From positions 62,001 to 126,000 of the forward strand of contig JAFREE010000058.1 of the NCBI GenBank assembly GCA_019400425.1: DNA of 64,000 nucleotides. Reading direction: 5' to 3'. Every line of letters starts with the position of its first letter. Positions within the stretch are counted from its first letter, which is position 1. The stretch comes from Hymenochaete sp. R1. Lineage: Eukaryota > Basidiomycota > Agaricomycetes > Hymenochaetales > Hymenochaetaceae. The position numbers and the translations under genes were made by a program. The notes under the pieces were generated by a model that made no database searches, was not told the DNA's origin, and saw nothing but the letters and a program-made list of their open reading frames with translations. This document shows positions 48,589 to 61,167 of this stretch, one piece after another.

Positions 48589-50161
48589 TCAGGTACAATC
48601 CATACAATAGTCCTCTTCGGCGACGTCCATGTCCATAGCGTCACCTAGATCCAGACTCGACTTCTCCATAACGAGCGAGTTGTCGAGTGAGTAGTCGTAG
48701 CTGCAATCGATGACGATATCCATCGGGTCGTGGAGCTCGACGTCCACGTCCATTGGGGTATCGATCCATTCGATTTCCATGAGGCTGACGGGTTCTGGGC
48801 AGACGACCTCTGCCGCGTTGAATGAGCCGTCGGGGTCGAGGTCCATCACCATCTCCGTTTGTACCGAAGGCGACGGGGATGGTCTCGAGACCTCCTCGAG
48901 AGCCTGCAGAATGTCCGGCATCGAGAACTGCTCCGTAGCAGCCTTCTCGATGTCGGCATCCTTCAGCTCCGCGTGGAGGCTTGCAAGGAAGGACTCGACA
49001 ACGAGGTCCTCTGCCTTGCACAGCGTCGACGCAGGGGCGTCCTCGACTCCATCAGAAGTGGGTGCGATGGTAGTCGAGTCGAACTTTTCGACCTGCGTGT
49101 CGACGACTGTCTTCCTGACTCGGGTGACCGGTGAGCCAGGGTATTCGTCCTCTTGTCCAGCCCGCCGAGTTGGCGTAGCGGGGTTGGTTGTCGAGACGGG
49201 TGTGAGCGGGATCTGTATACGTCTCCGCTTCACCGTCGGGGTTCGTGGTCGTTCAATGTCATCGAACCCGACGTAGGGGGCAGCTTCTCCTTCCTCCTCG
49301 GCCCTATTGCGTTTGCGTGGATTGCGATTGCGCGTGGGCACTTCCATCGGATTGACAACCCCTGGATTGGGTGGACTGTCATCCGACCTGATGTTGAGAG
49401 CATTGAGTCGTGTCAACGAGTCGTCGAGATCTGAGCTGGGTGGCTTCAGAGAGCTCGTGAGTCCGCTTGGTGATAGGCGTCGTCTGGGCACGGCGCGAGC
49501 GGTCGACTTGGTGTATTCGACTCCAACGGGTGAGGGGGAAGGTGGCTGATCTTGGTCCGAAAGCTGACGGTGGCACAGAGTCAGTGAGGCTGACAGTGTT
49601 AACGATGAAAGAAGCTGGTACGTACGTCGTCTTCAGAACCAGATGGAATGGTGGTGGTGGATATTGTTTGGGCCTGGCATACTTGAAGTGAGAAAGAGAA
49701 TGGTGCTAGAGAGCGATGAGAATACTTACATGCTTTTCAACCAGCTTATCTGATCGCCCGCCCTGCCGAACCCGGGCTTTGGAACTGGATTCGCCTCGGT
49801 CAGCGGCGAATCTACCCGGGTCCAAGTCGAGCAGTGGCAGTATCTGCGAGGTAGCCTTCTCGAACTTCCTATTGCGTTCCACCCGCCTCTGCTCAAACGA
49901 CTGAGTGAAGAAGTTAGAGTGAGTTGTAGTTGAATGTGGAGAAGTACTACTTACAGTGCTTGAGCGTGTCTCCGCGTAGATATTGACACGACGGGGACGA
50001 GGACGGGCTGGTACTACGTCGTCAATGAATCTCTTTTCGGACAAGAGAGTACCGAAAACGTCGTAACGGGGATGCTGAGGACGATTGGGAAGGGTGGTTG
50101 TAGATCGGTGGGCGATGGGGTTGTAAGCAGCGGAGGCTTTGAGTGATCGTGTCGGGGCCAT
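48589..50161 (-). CDS. Unrecognised 466-aa charged protein, four exons
   Basis: I do not recognise a family. Four exons join in phase 0 at canonical sites: 50161-49955, 49900-49730, 49673-49626 and 49563-48589 (207, 171, 48 and 975 nt). The order of charge is marked: residues 1 to about 130 are basic and Ser/Thr-rich (HPRYDVFGTLLSEKRF, RPRPRRVNIYAE, RRVERNRKFEKA). The middle has Pro and basic patches that look like nuclear signals (RNRNPRKRNR, VKRRRIQIPLTP). The last 130 residues are strongly acidic with repeated MDVD/PMDI elements (DTPMDVDVELHDPMDIV). No membrane span or signal peptide. A nuclear, partly disordered protein is inferred. Confidence 0.65.
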
Positions 50162-51081
50162 GATGAACGAATTGTCAAAGGATAGGGAGACTGAAAGTGG
50201 GCGAGAGACAGTCCTTTATGTTATTTCCTCACCTGTCAGCCGTAGGTATTAGCACAGCTTTTGGGTAGACCACAACAACGACGTTTTGAATCTGGCTGAA
50301 TGACGCTCCGATGATTCGGCAACAAAGTCTAGCCTGAGCCGTGTCTAGTCGTAGTCCTGGGGCATTGTTACACACAATTTGAGACGCGAATGAAAAAAAA
50401 ACGTGCACATCAAAACTGTGAAACATGTCGATAGCAGTAAAGTGGGAGACTTTTTGCCGTATTCAAGTGGTATCGGCGCGCGATCGACGAGAGACGAGAA
50501 GAACCGTCATTCAGAATGAGACTAAGGTGGGAGACGTTGGCGCTCCGACCACCAGAACCTTCAGGCTGACCACCATTACTAGTAAATGGCGAGGCCGAGA
50601 AACTATTTGTCCAGTTCAAGTCGAAGAGGGTTTGAGACTTTCTTTGCCGATGGTCGTTCGCATGAAAGGAACGCGACCCAATTTTTTTGCCGAGCTCAAA
50701 AAAAGCTCGCTTGTCGGGACTCACAGGTACAAATAAAAAACCAAATATATGTAAGCAAAAGCTGTGCATTTTCTCAACAAGACAAGGCCAATGTAATTAC
50801 ATGCCGCGTTGTTGACATATGTTGACGCGCTGCGGTCGACATTTGACCCCCGATCAGATCCATAGTACAGTTTAATACAGAGCCATAGTAGAATATAAAA
50901 CGGACAATAGGAATACGAGGCCTTCACGTACAGCAGTACGCGTATCTGCGTTGAAGTAAAGACTACTTTATCTCACTCTACTTCCTTCTCACACTATTCC
51001 GTGTCCGATTACAACTCAACCTAAACTGCGAACGCATTTAACAAACTACTCTACGCTGAACCGGACACAGCCTATCAGCCC
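50162..51081. other. Gene-free interval between the 466-aa gene and arginase
   Basis: The left part must carry the promoter of the 466-aa gene and the right part the arginase 3' region. Frames such as 50425-50736 are short, lysine/arginine-rich and unlike known families. No repeat or RNA gene was recognised. Confidence 0.45.
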
Positions 51082-52480
51082 TTACAGCAACGTTTCTCCC
51101 AACGCCGACCTCACCAACGAGCACCCAACCGCAACCGTCGCCTTCACCGCCTCCGCATCCTCCAACGAAGGGTTCACCTCCATTATATCAAACGCAACCA
51201 GCAAACCCGTCTCATGCACCGCCTCGCAGATGTAGTGTCCCTCGCGGAACGTCAAACCGCCACGGACGGGTGTGCCTGTGGAGGGCGCGACGGTGGGGTC
51301 AAGCGCGTCGACGTCGAAGGAAAGGTGGATTGGCCTGGAGCGCGTGGGGTTGACGTGGTCGAGAGCCATCTCGACGACACGTCCGATACCGTATCTGTCA
51401 ACCTAGTCATGGTTATGTATGAGCATGGTAGATCACAAAAGCAACGAAGTTTTTTGGTAGGTAAATAGAAGAAGGGAGGTTCTATGGAGGCACGCCGCGA
51501 ACCATGACTCACCTCGTGCATACTGAACGCCTTGATACCGTTCTCCTTTAGGATCTTCTTCTCGCCCACGTCGACGTCCCGGAGTCCGATATACACGAGT
51601 CTGTCGGGCGTCAGGCGTTGTTGCACCCATTCATACTCCGGGAGATTAGGTTTGTTGAGTCCAAGGAGGAAGGAGACGGGCATGCCGTGAATGTTGCCTT
51701 TATCGACGCGCGAATGAGTTTTTTGGACGATTTTATGGATGGATGTGAACTTACCTGACTCTGTTGACTCGATGGTGTTGATGTCTGCATGAGCATCTAC
51801 CCAGATCACGCATGCATCGGAATAATGGCTGCAAAGGAAGGAAATCGGATACGGATACAAGAAGTCAGAGAATCGCACGGGAGAACTTCGGGCCGGTGCA
51901 TGACACGCAAACACACCTCAACGTCCCAGAAATCGTGCCCATAGCCTACGGTCACGCATTGAGTTCCCAAGATGAACAAGAATCGACACGAAAAAAACAA
52001 AACGAAAACACAGCTCACCAACGAATGATCACCCCCAATCGTCACTGGCAACTCGCCCGCCTTCGCGTGCGCCCCAACCGCATCCGCGACGGCCCTCGAC
52101 ACCTTGCTCACGAGGCGCGGGTTCTTGAGGATGCCGATAGGCGGGTCGCGTTCGGTGGAGACAGCGTCAAATTGGTGGTGCCCGTCGAAGCGGGTCTTCC
52201 AACCGAGTTCGGAGAGCTGGTCGACGAGGCCGGCGTTGACGAGGTGGATGGGGCCTTGGTCGACGCCCGGTTTGGGTTGGCCGCCGCTGGGTGTTTGGTT
52301 GCGGAGGTGGGTTATCGTTTTTAGAAGGAAAGGGTAGAATTTTACCTGAAGGGGCAGCCAACGATCTGGAAGGTGCGGATTAGGTGGTCTGCTGAGGTGC
52401 GGTGGAGAATATTCAAGCCAGAAGTCGACTCACGGCGGCAGTCATGGGACTCTTCAAGAACTTGTGATTGCTTGCCATGT
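51082..52480 (-). CDS. CAR1: Arginase
   Basis: Arginase hydrolyses arginine to ornithine and urea with a two-manganese centre. The start at 52480 reads MASNHKFLKSPMTAA, then IVGCPFSGGQ, KPGVDQGP, NAGLVDQLSELGW and IGGDHSLAMGTISGT. WVDAHADINT, GNIHGMPVSFLLGL, YIGLRDVD, SFDVDALDP and GGLTFREGHYICE follow. The His and Asp residues of GGDHS, DAHAD and SFDVDALDP are the metal ligands. Small exons are present, for example the one giving AMGTISGTL (about 51930-51960 region). Length is about 330 aa, typical. It is divergent from RIB3, with 599 bp between start codons, which leaves room for separate promoters. Confidence 0.95.
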
Positions 52481-53038
52481 CTGCGTTCTAGTTTCTAAAT
52501 AATCTGAGAAAAACGTCGGAAATTGCTTGCGGGCGTGTACGTAGTCTTCGTCGTCGTTATCGTCGCCGTTGTCGAACAAGGAACAAAGGAGTAAGCGCCG
52601 AGAGCAATGGCGAGCAAAGGCCTTTTGTAGATAAACGAAGGCTCTTTCGGAGCTTGACGCTCGTGATTTGAGAGGCGTTTGGCCGATTATGGTGGTGACG
52701 GCACAGCCAATAATATGGGTACGGGTACGGACCACGGACCAATCAATACCAGAAGCCGACCGAAAGAGTCGACTCGTTTGCTGTCCATGCTGTTCTTCAC
52801 CGCCATTAATATTCCTCTTCCGCGATGATGTTCAAGGTGAACTGGTCGAGACATGGGAGCGCCGACGCCGACGCCGCGTGGGGAGCGGAAGCTGAGGTGA
52901 GAGAGACGAGCGGACGATGAGCAAGCAAGTGAAGTAAGCATCAGCGAGATCGGACTCGGTCCATCCGTCGTCCCTTCTCTTCCCGACAGCCTTAAGGGAA
53001 AATAAAATGTACTCTCAGTATCCTCCGCTCATTCATCT

Positions 53039-53070
53039 CATCCCTCCCTCTCCCCTCCACCCCCTCTCTT
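53039..53070 (+). promoter_or_regulatory. C/T-rich tract just upstream of RIB3
   Basis: Thirty-two consecutive pyrimidine-dominated bases end 9 bp before the RIB3 ATG, the only purine being one A. In fungi such tracts mark transcription starts of active genes. Here it is so close to the ATG that it may lie in the 5' untranslated region. Confidence 0.45.
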
Positions 53071-53079
53071 GTCATCATC

Positions 53080-54023
53080 ATGGGAACAGCTGCGACCAAG
53101 CCTAACGGCGTTCTCCATACTTCCAATACCAACACCGAAGATGGTGGCGCCAAGAGCCCCGTCTCAGATCCGACCTACCCCATCCTCCGTGACCCACCAT
53201 CCCGGGCACACTTCGAGTTCGACCCAATTCAAGATGCGCTTGATGCATTTAAGCGCGGAGAGTTTCTAGTGGTCATGGACGACGAAGGGAGAGAGAACGA
53301 GGGTGACCTTATACTTGCTGCAGAGCATTGCTCGACTGAAAAGCTGGCTTGGATGATCAAGCATACAAGGTGAGTCTGTCGTTACTTTTCACAAGAAAGC
53401 TTTTGAACAAGGCATGCAGTGGGTACATCTGTGTCGGTATGCCCAAGGCGAGACTGGATGAACTGGACATTCCGATGATGGTACTGGACAACCAGGACCG
53501 GAATAAAACGGCTTACACGGTCACCGTCGACTACAAGCACGGTGCGTTCTTTCATTTTTCTTATACCTCATTTGTCATGAAACTCGCTCACTCAGATTTT
53601 ACTACTCTCATCACCCACATGTTTTCTCGTTCTCGACTTTAAAATCTGTTTGGCATTGGGTGTTTCCCATCACCGATAGGAACGACGACCGGGATTTCCG
53701 CGCATGACCGCGCCCTCACGATCCGGAAGCTCATTTCGCCAGATGCATCCGCGCATGATTTCTCTCGCCCAGGGCATATGATCCCACTCCTCTCGCGTCC
53801 AGGTGGGGTGCTCGAGCGGATGGGCCACACGGAGGCCAGCGTGGACTTGTGTCGGATAACTGGCCAAGCACCGGGTGGCGTGTTATGTGAGCTGGTGAAC
53901 GATGACGTGGAGGGGACGATGGCGAGGAGAGATGACTGTCGACAGTTTGCGGACCGTTGGGGCTTGCGACTGGTGAGCATTGAGATGTTGTCGGACTGGA
54001 GACGGACGCATGAGAGAGAGTAG
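53080..54023 (+). CDS. RIB3: 3,4-dihydroxy-2-butanone 4-phosphate synthase
   Basis: RIB3 converts ribulose 5-phosphate into the four-carbon unit of riboflavin. Exons 53080-53369, 53420-53541 and 53680-54023 give 251 residues. A 50-residue Pro/Thr-rich N-terminal extension precedes the usual start of the domain. Motifs are [40 protein letters not shown] and SGYICVGMP, then [35 protein letters not shown] and [12 protein letters not shown]. The acidic [10 protein letters not shown] and HTEA elements hold the magnesium and catalytic residues. It has no GTP-cyclohydrolase II domain, as expected for the fungal single-function enzyme. Confidence 0.95.
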
Positions 54024-54373
54024 TACTAGTTCTAGCAGTAGCGATCAGGACTAGAGCTGGGTGTATGCGCATATAGACTAAGACTTCGATTTTGCCAAGA
54101 ACATTGAACAGCTTGGACCATTTCTCATTCTCCTCTCTTGACTTGTAACCACCATCTTCTACCTTAATCTAAGTCTATATCCCGTCTTCTCCTCCTGCTC
54201 TCTGTGTCCGAGTGCCGTCGTCGCCGCCAACGACGATGAGCAGTGCGAGTGGCCTATAAAGCGCAAGGCGACGCACTATTGGCTATTAAATATAAACAGA
54301 CCCGGAACTAATCGAGCGAGCAAGCGTCTACTTACTATAAATATGCCACTGCGCCTGTTGCCCAAACAACGCT

Positions 54374-54412
54374 TGCTTTTCCTCTCTCTTCCTCTCGCTC
54401 TTTGACCTACCC
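54374..54412 (+). promoter_or_regulatory. C/T-rich tract upstream of the aminotransferase gene
   Basis: A stretch of CT-rich sequence (TTTTCCTCTCTCTTCCTCTC core) lies about 50-85 bp before the ATG at 54461. Its spacing suits a transcription start region. No TATA box was noted nearer the gene. Confidence 0.4.
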
Positions 54413-54460
54413 TCTGTTCTATCTGCTCGCTGTCTCTGCTCTTCGTCGACGTCGACAAAG

Positions 54461-57400
54461 ATGATGTTCCCCAACACTCCCAGTGCTCCGCCGTCGCGTC
54501 CGGGTTCTCTCCCGCCTTCCCGGCCTCGTACGCCTCTCGAACATTTTAGAGACCTCGTGAGTTGCATCAGCCCTCATCCCTCCTCCATCTACCATTCTCA
54601 TTTGTACATATAATACATCTTCTCTCTGTGCCCTGTTACCTTGTTGGGCGAAACAGGGAAAGAGCTTCTACGAGACGGTACATCTCTATCTGTTCATTGC
54701 CTTGCTGATCCCCTTTTGCTTCATGTTCTTCGCTTTCTTTCTAGGTCCATGACACTATTCGACACATGAAGCACGAGAAGGACTCCGAGGCTCACAGGGT
54801 ATGCCATACTCAGTGCAGTCTGCAAGAAGAGGGATATTGAGAGTACTGTCCATGTTAGATCTTCCGTGCTGCAGCTGGCCATCAAGCGCAAGGTTTCTTC
54901 CCAGAAACCGTGAACCCAGAGGAAGAGACCGTCCCAGGCATTGTAAGTACACCTCGTCCTTCCTCTTTGCATTCTACCGTCGATTGAATTCTGTCGGAAC
55001 TCCTTCCTTTCCTTTGCCTTCGCGCTTTTTCTGCCCTGCACCTTACCGCGCATAGGAACACCCAGGTTCTACCGGTGTCATCTACTGCTCTGACCGTGCG
55101 ATGGCGAACGGATTTAGCTACGCGTACGTGCCCTCCTGCCATTTCACCCTCTTCGAACCATAAATCCAAATTGACATTCTTGATTCTTCACGTTCTTGCG
55201 GACTTCGATTAATCCGAAATGAAATAAAACACGGTTATCATCATCATGACGCGCGTGCGCATCGTCGTACACAGCTCCAGCCACGAGTGGGCTAATCTGG
55301 GACAAGGCGCGCCTGAGGTGGGCGATATCCCGGGTGCCCCACCTCGGCCGACACACATCGACGTGCCTCTCGATGTAAGTCTTTGTACTAAGCTTTTAGC
55401 TCTATGTTATGCTAACGCGTACTCACAGAGTCTCGAGTATGCGCCCACGACAGGAGTTAAAGGTTTGTTCACCTTTTTCTTCTTCTTTTCACACTTCCGA
55501 CGAACCAAATATTTGTGCGAGATGCTCCCGGCCGAGCATATGGCCTTACATGGGCATGCATCTGTGTCACACGAGCATTCGCGCGCACGAGCTCCCATAA
55601 TTTCATCAACACCTTCAGAAGGCTAGCGCACCCTGTGATAGAATTGCACCACCGCATTACTTTTATCTCCGGTTTTATGACACAATTTAGGCTAATCACA
55701 CTGCAATCGACCTCCACAGATCTCCGCGAGGCCGTTGCTAATCTATACAATATGAACTACCGAAAAGGCAAGAAGAGCCTGTACACGCACGAGAATGTGT
55801 GTATCGTCCCTGGTGGTCGATCCGGCTTATCGCGCATAGCCGCGGTCATCTCGAATGTGTACTGCGTGAGTAGCTCTGGATCTCTGCGTGTAACATGACG
55901 AGGCGATCAATCGATGCTAAACTGAACTTGGGGTTGTAGGCATACCAGATTCCTGATTATACGGCGTATGATCAAATGCTGGGCGCGTTCAAGCGACTTG
56001 TACCCATCCCGACTGCGTATGTTTTCCAGTGATCTGATGTCCAATCTTCATACTCTTGCTGACAAAATCTATCCAGTTTGGACCCAGAGGCACGATAATT
56101 TTTATCTCATTCACGGTGAAAGCTTTACTGACCCATAACCCGCAGAGTAAATATAGTCTCGATATCGAGAAAATGAAACGCGACATTCAGATGCAGGGTG
56201 TATCTGTCATGCTCGCTTCGAACCCTCGTAATCCAACGGGTCAGGTCATCCAGTGCGCTCTCCCACTTACCGTTCCCATTTTCGAGATCTTTTTAACTGT
56301 CAACGTGTAGGGGTAAAGAACTCAAGGAACTTGTCAAGCTCAGTCGTCATGAGGAATTCCCTACTACTCTTATTCTTGATGAAGTATGTACTTGTCATGA
56401 AATTAGGTATTGAGAAGCTTTTTTATTGACTTCACACCACCCAGTTCTACTCCTGGTACGTGTATCCTGAGAATGAAGAGTACGGCAAGTCGATCTCCTC
56501 CGCCGAGTATATCGATGGTGAGTTTTCTCTGAGGGTGTTCCTTCTTTTTCTTCTGATTTTTGCATTGTGAATTAGACGTCAACAAGGACTCAGTCATCAT
56601 CGTCAACGGGTTGACAAAGGTACGTAATGACATAGTCCTCGCTATTGTCATTGAGTAACTCATTGTCATACAATCAAGAACTGGCGTCTCCCTGGCTGGC
56701 GTGTCTGCTGGGTCGTAGGACCCAAGAATCTCATCACAGCGCTGTCGCAGTCTGGGTCGTTCTTGGATGGAGGCGCGAACCATCCGTGAGTTAGCTATTG
56801 GCTGATATAGCAATATTTCCTCTAACAAAAATATTTCACTGCCTTTAGTCTTCAGCTTGCAGCCATCCCTCTGCTTGACCCCGCGTACGTGCAACAGGAG
56901 AAGGTTGATATCTTATCTCATTGTGCCTTGAGTTGATGAGCTAACACACTTAAACGCGAATAGGTCGCTCTGCAGAAACATTTCAAGATGAAGCGCGACC
57001 ACGTCCTCAAGCGTCTCTCCAAGCTCGGTCTCAAGGTCGATATCCCACCCACCACGACGTTCTACATCTGGTTGAACCTTGAGCGTCTCCCGGCGCCGCT
57101 TAACAATGGACTTGTACGGTCCCTTTCCATTTTTTTGCAGGTGATAAATTGACCTTGATTTTGAACGGACTTTTGTAGACGTTCTTCGAAGAGCTCCTCA
57201 AAGAGCAGACAATCGTCATCCCCGGCATCTTCTTCGACATCAACCCATCGCACAGACGTAACCTCTTCAGCTCACCCTGTCACCACTTTGTCCGCCTCTC
57301 CTTCGGACCACCGCTCGAGGATCTTGACAAAGGTACGTACTCCATCCTATTCGAGTGTGGGAAACTCGAGCCGACAGATTATTTGCACCTTTGCAGGCCT

Positions 57401-57524
57401 GGATGCTATCGACCGTGTGCTCCGCCGTGCAAAGAAAGAGGGCATGAAGGGCTTCGGACACAACTACCGCAAGAGCCTCGACGGTACCGAGGCGGTACCA
57501 GAGGAAGGAGCGCCGAACGTCTAA
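54461..57524 (+). CDS. PLP-dependent class I/II aminotransferase
   Basis: An aspartate-aminotransferase-fold enzyme. The N-terminus (MMFPNTPSAPPSRPG) is Pro/Ser-rich. The exon series then gives SFYETVHDTIRHMKHEKDSE, YCSDRAMANGFSYASSHEWA, NLGQGAPEVGDIPGAP and LEYAPTTGVKDLREAVANLY. VCIVPGGRSGLSRIA (cofactor phosphate side) and IPDYTAYDQML follow, then LASNPRNPTGQVI, LILDEFYSWYV, NGLTKNWRLPGWRVCWV, PPTTTFYIWLN and HFVRLSFG. Lys of TKNW is the Schiff-base residue, and Arg of FVRLSFG fits the substrate-carboxylate arginine. About ten introns, one of them near 55123-55269 longer than usual. The specific substrate cannot be told; resemblance is to bacterial-type class I aminotransferases more than to Alt1. 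Confidence 0.88.
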
Positions 57525-58013
57525 ATGACATCCGGCTTCTCGCAGCAAACATTGACGAATCAGTTTAGAGTTAGACTGGTCATTATATGTCCATTGCAGG
57601 ACATTAGCAATGCCGATACTGATCATTTACTGATCATCATTTTCCTTTCCTTGCGGTTTTTGTGGCATATATGCCGTTTCTCCCTCTTCTCTGCTCTTGA
57701 GCCTTTAGTTGTAAAGTATAATCACGCGTATGCATGGTATGAAGTAGCTGGTGGCCTGATAGGCTTAAAGTACGATAGAAACACGAATATATATAACTTC
57801 GTTGATCAGGTCAGGTGTCTACTTAGAGGCAAGTGCCTCCGATACGAGGCGAAGCGACTTTTGATGATACTCATAGAGCTACAACAGCGCTAAACACACA
57901 AAGGGCAAATACAAAGTGCAAAAGACAGGTTTTTGCTCATAAGAAAAGAAGAGAACGGCGCCTTCCAAATACATACTTGATTGCGAATTCGAAGTTAGAC
58001 ACAAGGGAGCCAT
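57525..58013. other. Gene-free interval: convergent 3' ends
   Basis: The aminotransferase and eIF3c genes converge here with 489 bp between stop codons. No exon-like sequence, repeat or RNA gene was seen; it should hold both polyadenylation regions. Confidence 0.5.
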
Positions 58014-60931
58014 TCAGCGTACGCGCGTCGTCGCCGCCCCCGATGCCTGCATACTATTCCCAAGACCCTGCGCAAACCGCGCCCCTCTCCCTCCTCTCCC
58101 CCCTCTCGCTCCACCTCTCGCAGCACCCCTCGTCCTCCCCTCCCTCCTCGCCCTCTCATTCGCCTGCTCCCCCCTCTTCTCGCCTTTCCCGCCCTCCGCC
58201 CTATCCCCACCCCAAGCATTCGTCCCCTGCTTCGTATCGAGCGTCTTCTCGTTCTGCTCCACGAGCGCGTTCGCGCGGTCCGCGAGCGTGAGCGCGAGCT
58301 GCTGGGTGCGCGAGAGCTCGACGTGGTGGAAGACGAGGACGGAGGCGGCTTGGTCGAGCGAGGCAGCGAGCTCTTCCGTCCAGATCATTTTGGAGACGAG
58401 GGAAGTGACTTGTTTGGGCGTGAGGGAGAAGGTGCGGGCGAGGAGGGAGAGGGAGACGGTGGTGTAGTGAGGGGCGTAGGCGAAGAGGTAGGTGCGGAGG
58501 GCCTCTTCTTGGATACGTCTGATAATAAGAAAGAGAGAAAGAAAAGGTATTGGTTTGGGATCGGAACAACTGAACGTAAGCTACGTACTTTGCGAGCATC
58601 TCTTTCACGGACGCCGACTCTGGCATCAAGCTCCAAATCTTGATGCTCTGAATCAAGTCCCGGCATCTCTCCCAATCGCCTTCCTGCAACGCCTTGCTCG
58701 CTTGCATGATGTGATCCCTCGTGCTTTCCGGAGGCCCACTGAACACCTGACGATCCGCAAAGTCAAGCAATCTCCGGAAGGGCTTCGATACAATCTTGCG
58801 TTTCTGCTCTTCATTGTCTATCGCTGCCAACATGGGAATCTCGACAAGCATGCTCGAAACAAGGAATGCAGCTTCAAGGAGCTCCGTATTAATGTGCATA
58901 TGAAACGGGAGTTGTCTTTGGCGCTCGGCTTTCTCTTGCTCAGGTGATAACACCTGCAGCCGCTGCTGGTGCATACCCTGAGCAAGAAGCTCCTTCACTC
59001 GCCCCGTGTTGAAGATGTCCTGCAGAGTCAACTGTGCCTCTCGAATAAGGCCGACCCTGAACGCAGCGAGACCAACTTGTACGACGGCGCGATTATACAA
59101 GATTTGTGTCACGACGTCAGCGTTGTGGACTTGGTCCTGGAGATGTGACATCAAAAACATATCACGAGCACGGTAGAAGTCGTTGTGCAATGCGTGATGG
59201 TAGATGTGGCAAAGCATTGCCCGCGTCTTCAAGATACCGTTGTCGTTCTTGTACAGATGAACGCAGAGCGTCTGGATGAGGTCCTTACTCGACCCACACG
59301 ACACGAGGGAGACCGAGGGAGGTGCAGCAGATTGCGAAATGGACGACTCCGAAGCTTGCACGACAGCATCAGGCTATCAATAAAAAGATTAGAGGTACAC
59401 AAAGAATCAGATTGAGAATCGCACCTTCGAATATATATGATCTAGCCGTCGTAGGATTACCCTCGACAAAGGGTCAGACTTGTTAACGGTTTCATAGAAT
59501 CCTTCCGACAAGCAGATCGTCTCGTAAAGTCCCTTTTCGTCCCGCAATCTCTCGACGTATTCCGTTCCGTGAGGGTCGATATTTTGCAAACTCTTAGTGA
59601 ATTCGTCGTCCAATCGGTCAATGAAACTGATAATGCTTCCACGAATTCGAACGACGTTGTCTGATTCTTGTTCGGGCGTTCTTTCAGCTAACTCATCATA
59701 TTCAAGCACCGTTTCCTCCACGGAGTACTGCCTCTCCCGCGCAAGGATCTGTATGAGCGAGTCGATTTCTTTCAGCGCCGAAGCCCAAAGCTCAACTGGC
59801 ATGTGAGTGGAAATGGATGAGTTCTAATCAAATCGTGCCGAGACGAGGGCCAGGAGAACACGGATGCGCTGGTACGTGGTTGCTGCCACCTCCAGCAGTT
59901 TCTCAAGAATCTTGATTTGCTCGCCTCTGTCAGTGTTCTATGATGGTTTAGTCAGAAATTCGGTTCATTTTTATAAGGCGAAGAATTGACCTTCTTGCCC
60001 CGGGCTTCACTGATGAGTTGCAAGTTCTGAAAAAGGCTCTCGGCTGTATACTGCATCGCCTTTCCACCCTTTCCAACCGTCGTCAAATCATCATCCTCGT
60101 CAGCGGTGGTTTGTGCCTTCTGTTTTTTCTTGGCTTATGCAGCTGCAGCCGGTGCGGCCGCAAGGGTATATTCACGCTCAAATGTTTCGGGGTCCTGGTT
60201 GCCGTCAGGTTAGACCATAGCAATGCTAATGATCTCGTCTGCGTTACTCACTTCTTGGCGAAGCTTAACGTCCTTCTCGTATTCCTTGCTCGTCTTTCTG
60301 ACCTTCTGTTTCATGGTGTTTAAAGCCCTGGCATTGGTCGCGTTCATTTTCTTCTTTGCCTCTTTCTCCTTGGCAAGCGCTGAAGTCAATGATTGGTCGA
60401 GATTCACTAAGGCCTTGATGTAAAAACCTGGAACGCGCTCAGACAGGTTCAATTGGCGTTCGACCATGCGAGTAAGCTTGTCAAACTCTTTATCGAAAAT
60501 ATTAAGCGCCACAATTAATAAATCCACATAAGTGGAAGGGACAGACCATTGGATATTGCAACCCAGTCGTTGATTTTGATCGCATTCTCGATATTTTTGC
60601 CTACAACTTCCATCTCGTCCATACGCTTCTCCGCCGCACTCTTGACGATCCGTTTCTCATCTTCACTATCGTCGCTTCCCCCATCACCGACGAGAAACTT
60701 GTTCTTCTTTGGCTTCTCGCCCTCTGATTCATCCTCGTCACTTTCCTCTTCTGAGCTGGACTCTGAGCTTGACGAGCTTGTTCCTCCTGCACCTTTCAGG
60801 AAACGAGCCATGCCGGTAGGCTTTGGTGCCGCGGGCCTAGCGGGTGCGGCCTCCTCATCGCTGGACAACAGCTCCTCCTCCGAAGATTCTTCGGTATCCG
60901 AGTCAGATTCAGCTTGCCAAAAACGCGACAT
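58014..60931 (-). CDS. NIP1: Translation initiation factor eIF3 subunit c (NIP1)
   Basis: eIF3c is a core subunit of the eIF3 scaffold that binds the 40S ribosome and eIF1/eIF5. The start is [12 protein letters not shown], the family's hallmark. It is followed by an acidic Ser-rich stretch with FLKG and KKNKFLVGD, then the join [20 protein letters not shown] through the acceptor at about 60499. Further blocks are [78 protein letters not shown] and [12 protein letters not shown]. The PCI domain follows ([27 protein letters not shown]), then [13 protein letters not shown]. The C-terminus is an RGG-rich tail. Length is about 860 aa. Confidence 0.95.
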
Positions 60932-61167
60932 TGTTTAATACACGCGAGGAGAAGGATGGGTTGAGTAGATGGGATAAAGCACAGAAATGAGCTTGAGCTG
61001 GTCGCAGGGGGGGACACGAGCAGATTTTTGTGTATCGCTGAATAAGGCTCGCTCGCATCCTTTTGCGGAACGTCGATCTTCTTTTCGAGGCGCAATTCAA
61101 CTCTTGACCTCCAACAACCACCAGACTGTGATCAGACCTGGAGTGATCAAGCTGGAAAGCACTTGAT
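60932..61167. promoter_or_regulatory. Divergent promoter region between eIF3c and GTR1
   Basis: 236 bp separate the two start codons, so a translation factor gene and a TORC1-regulating GTPase gene share an upstream region. No specific element was recognised. Confidence 0.4.

Noticed and set aside
48710..49276. 188-codon open frame on the + strand
   Set aside because: It is antisense to the last exon of the 466-aa gene, has no family features and reflects codon bias of the real gene.
51812..52324. 170-codon open frame on the + strand
   Set aside because: Antisense shadow of arginase exons, including the GGDHS and DAHAD coding regions.
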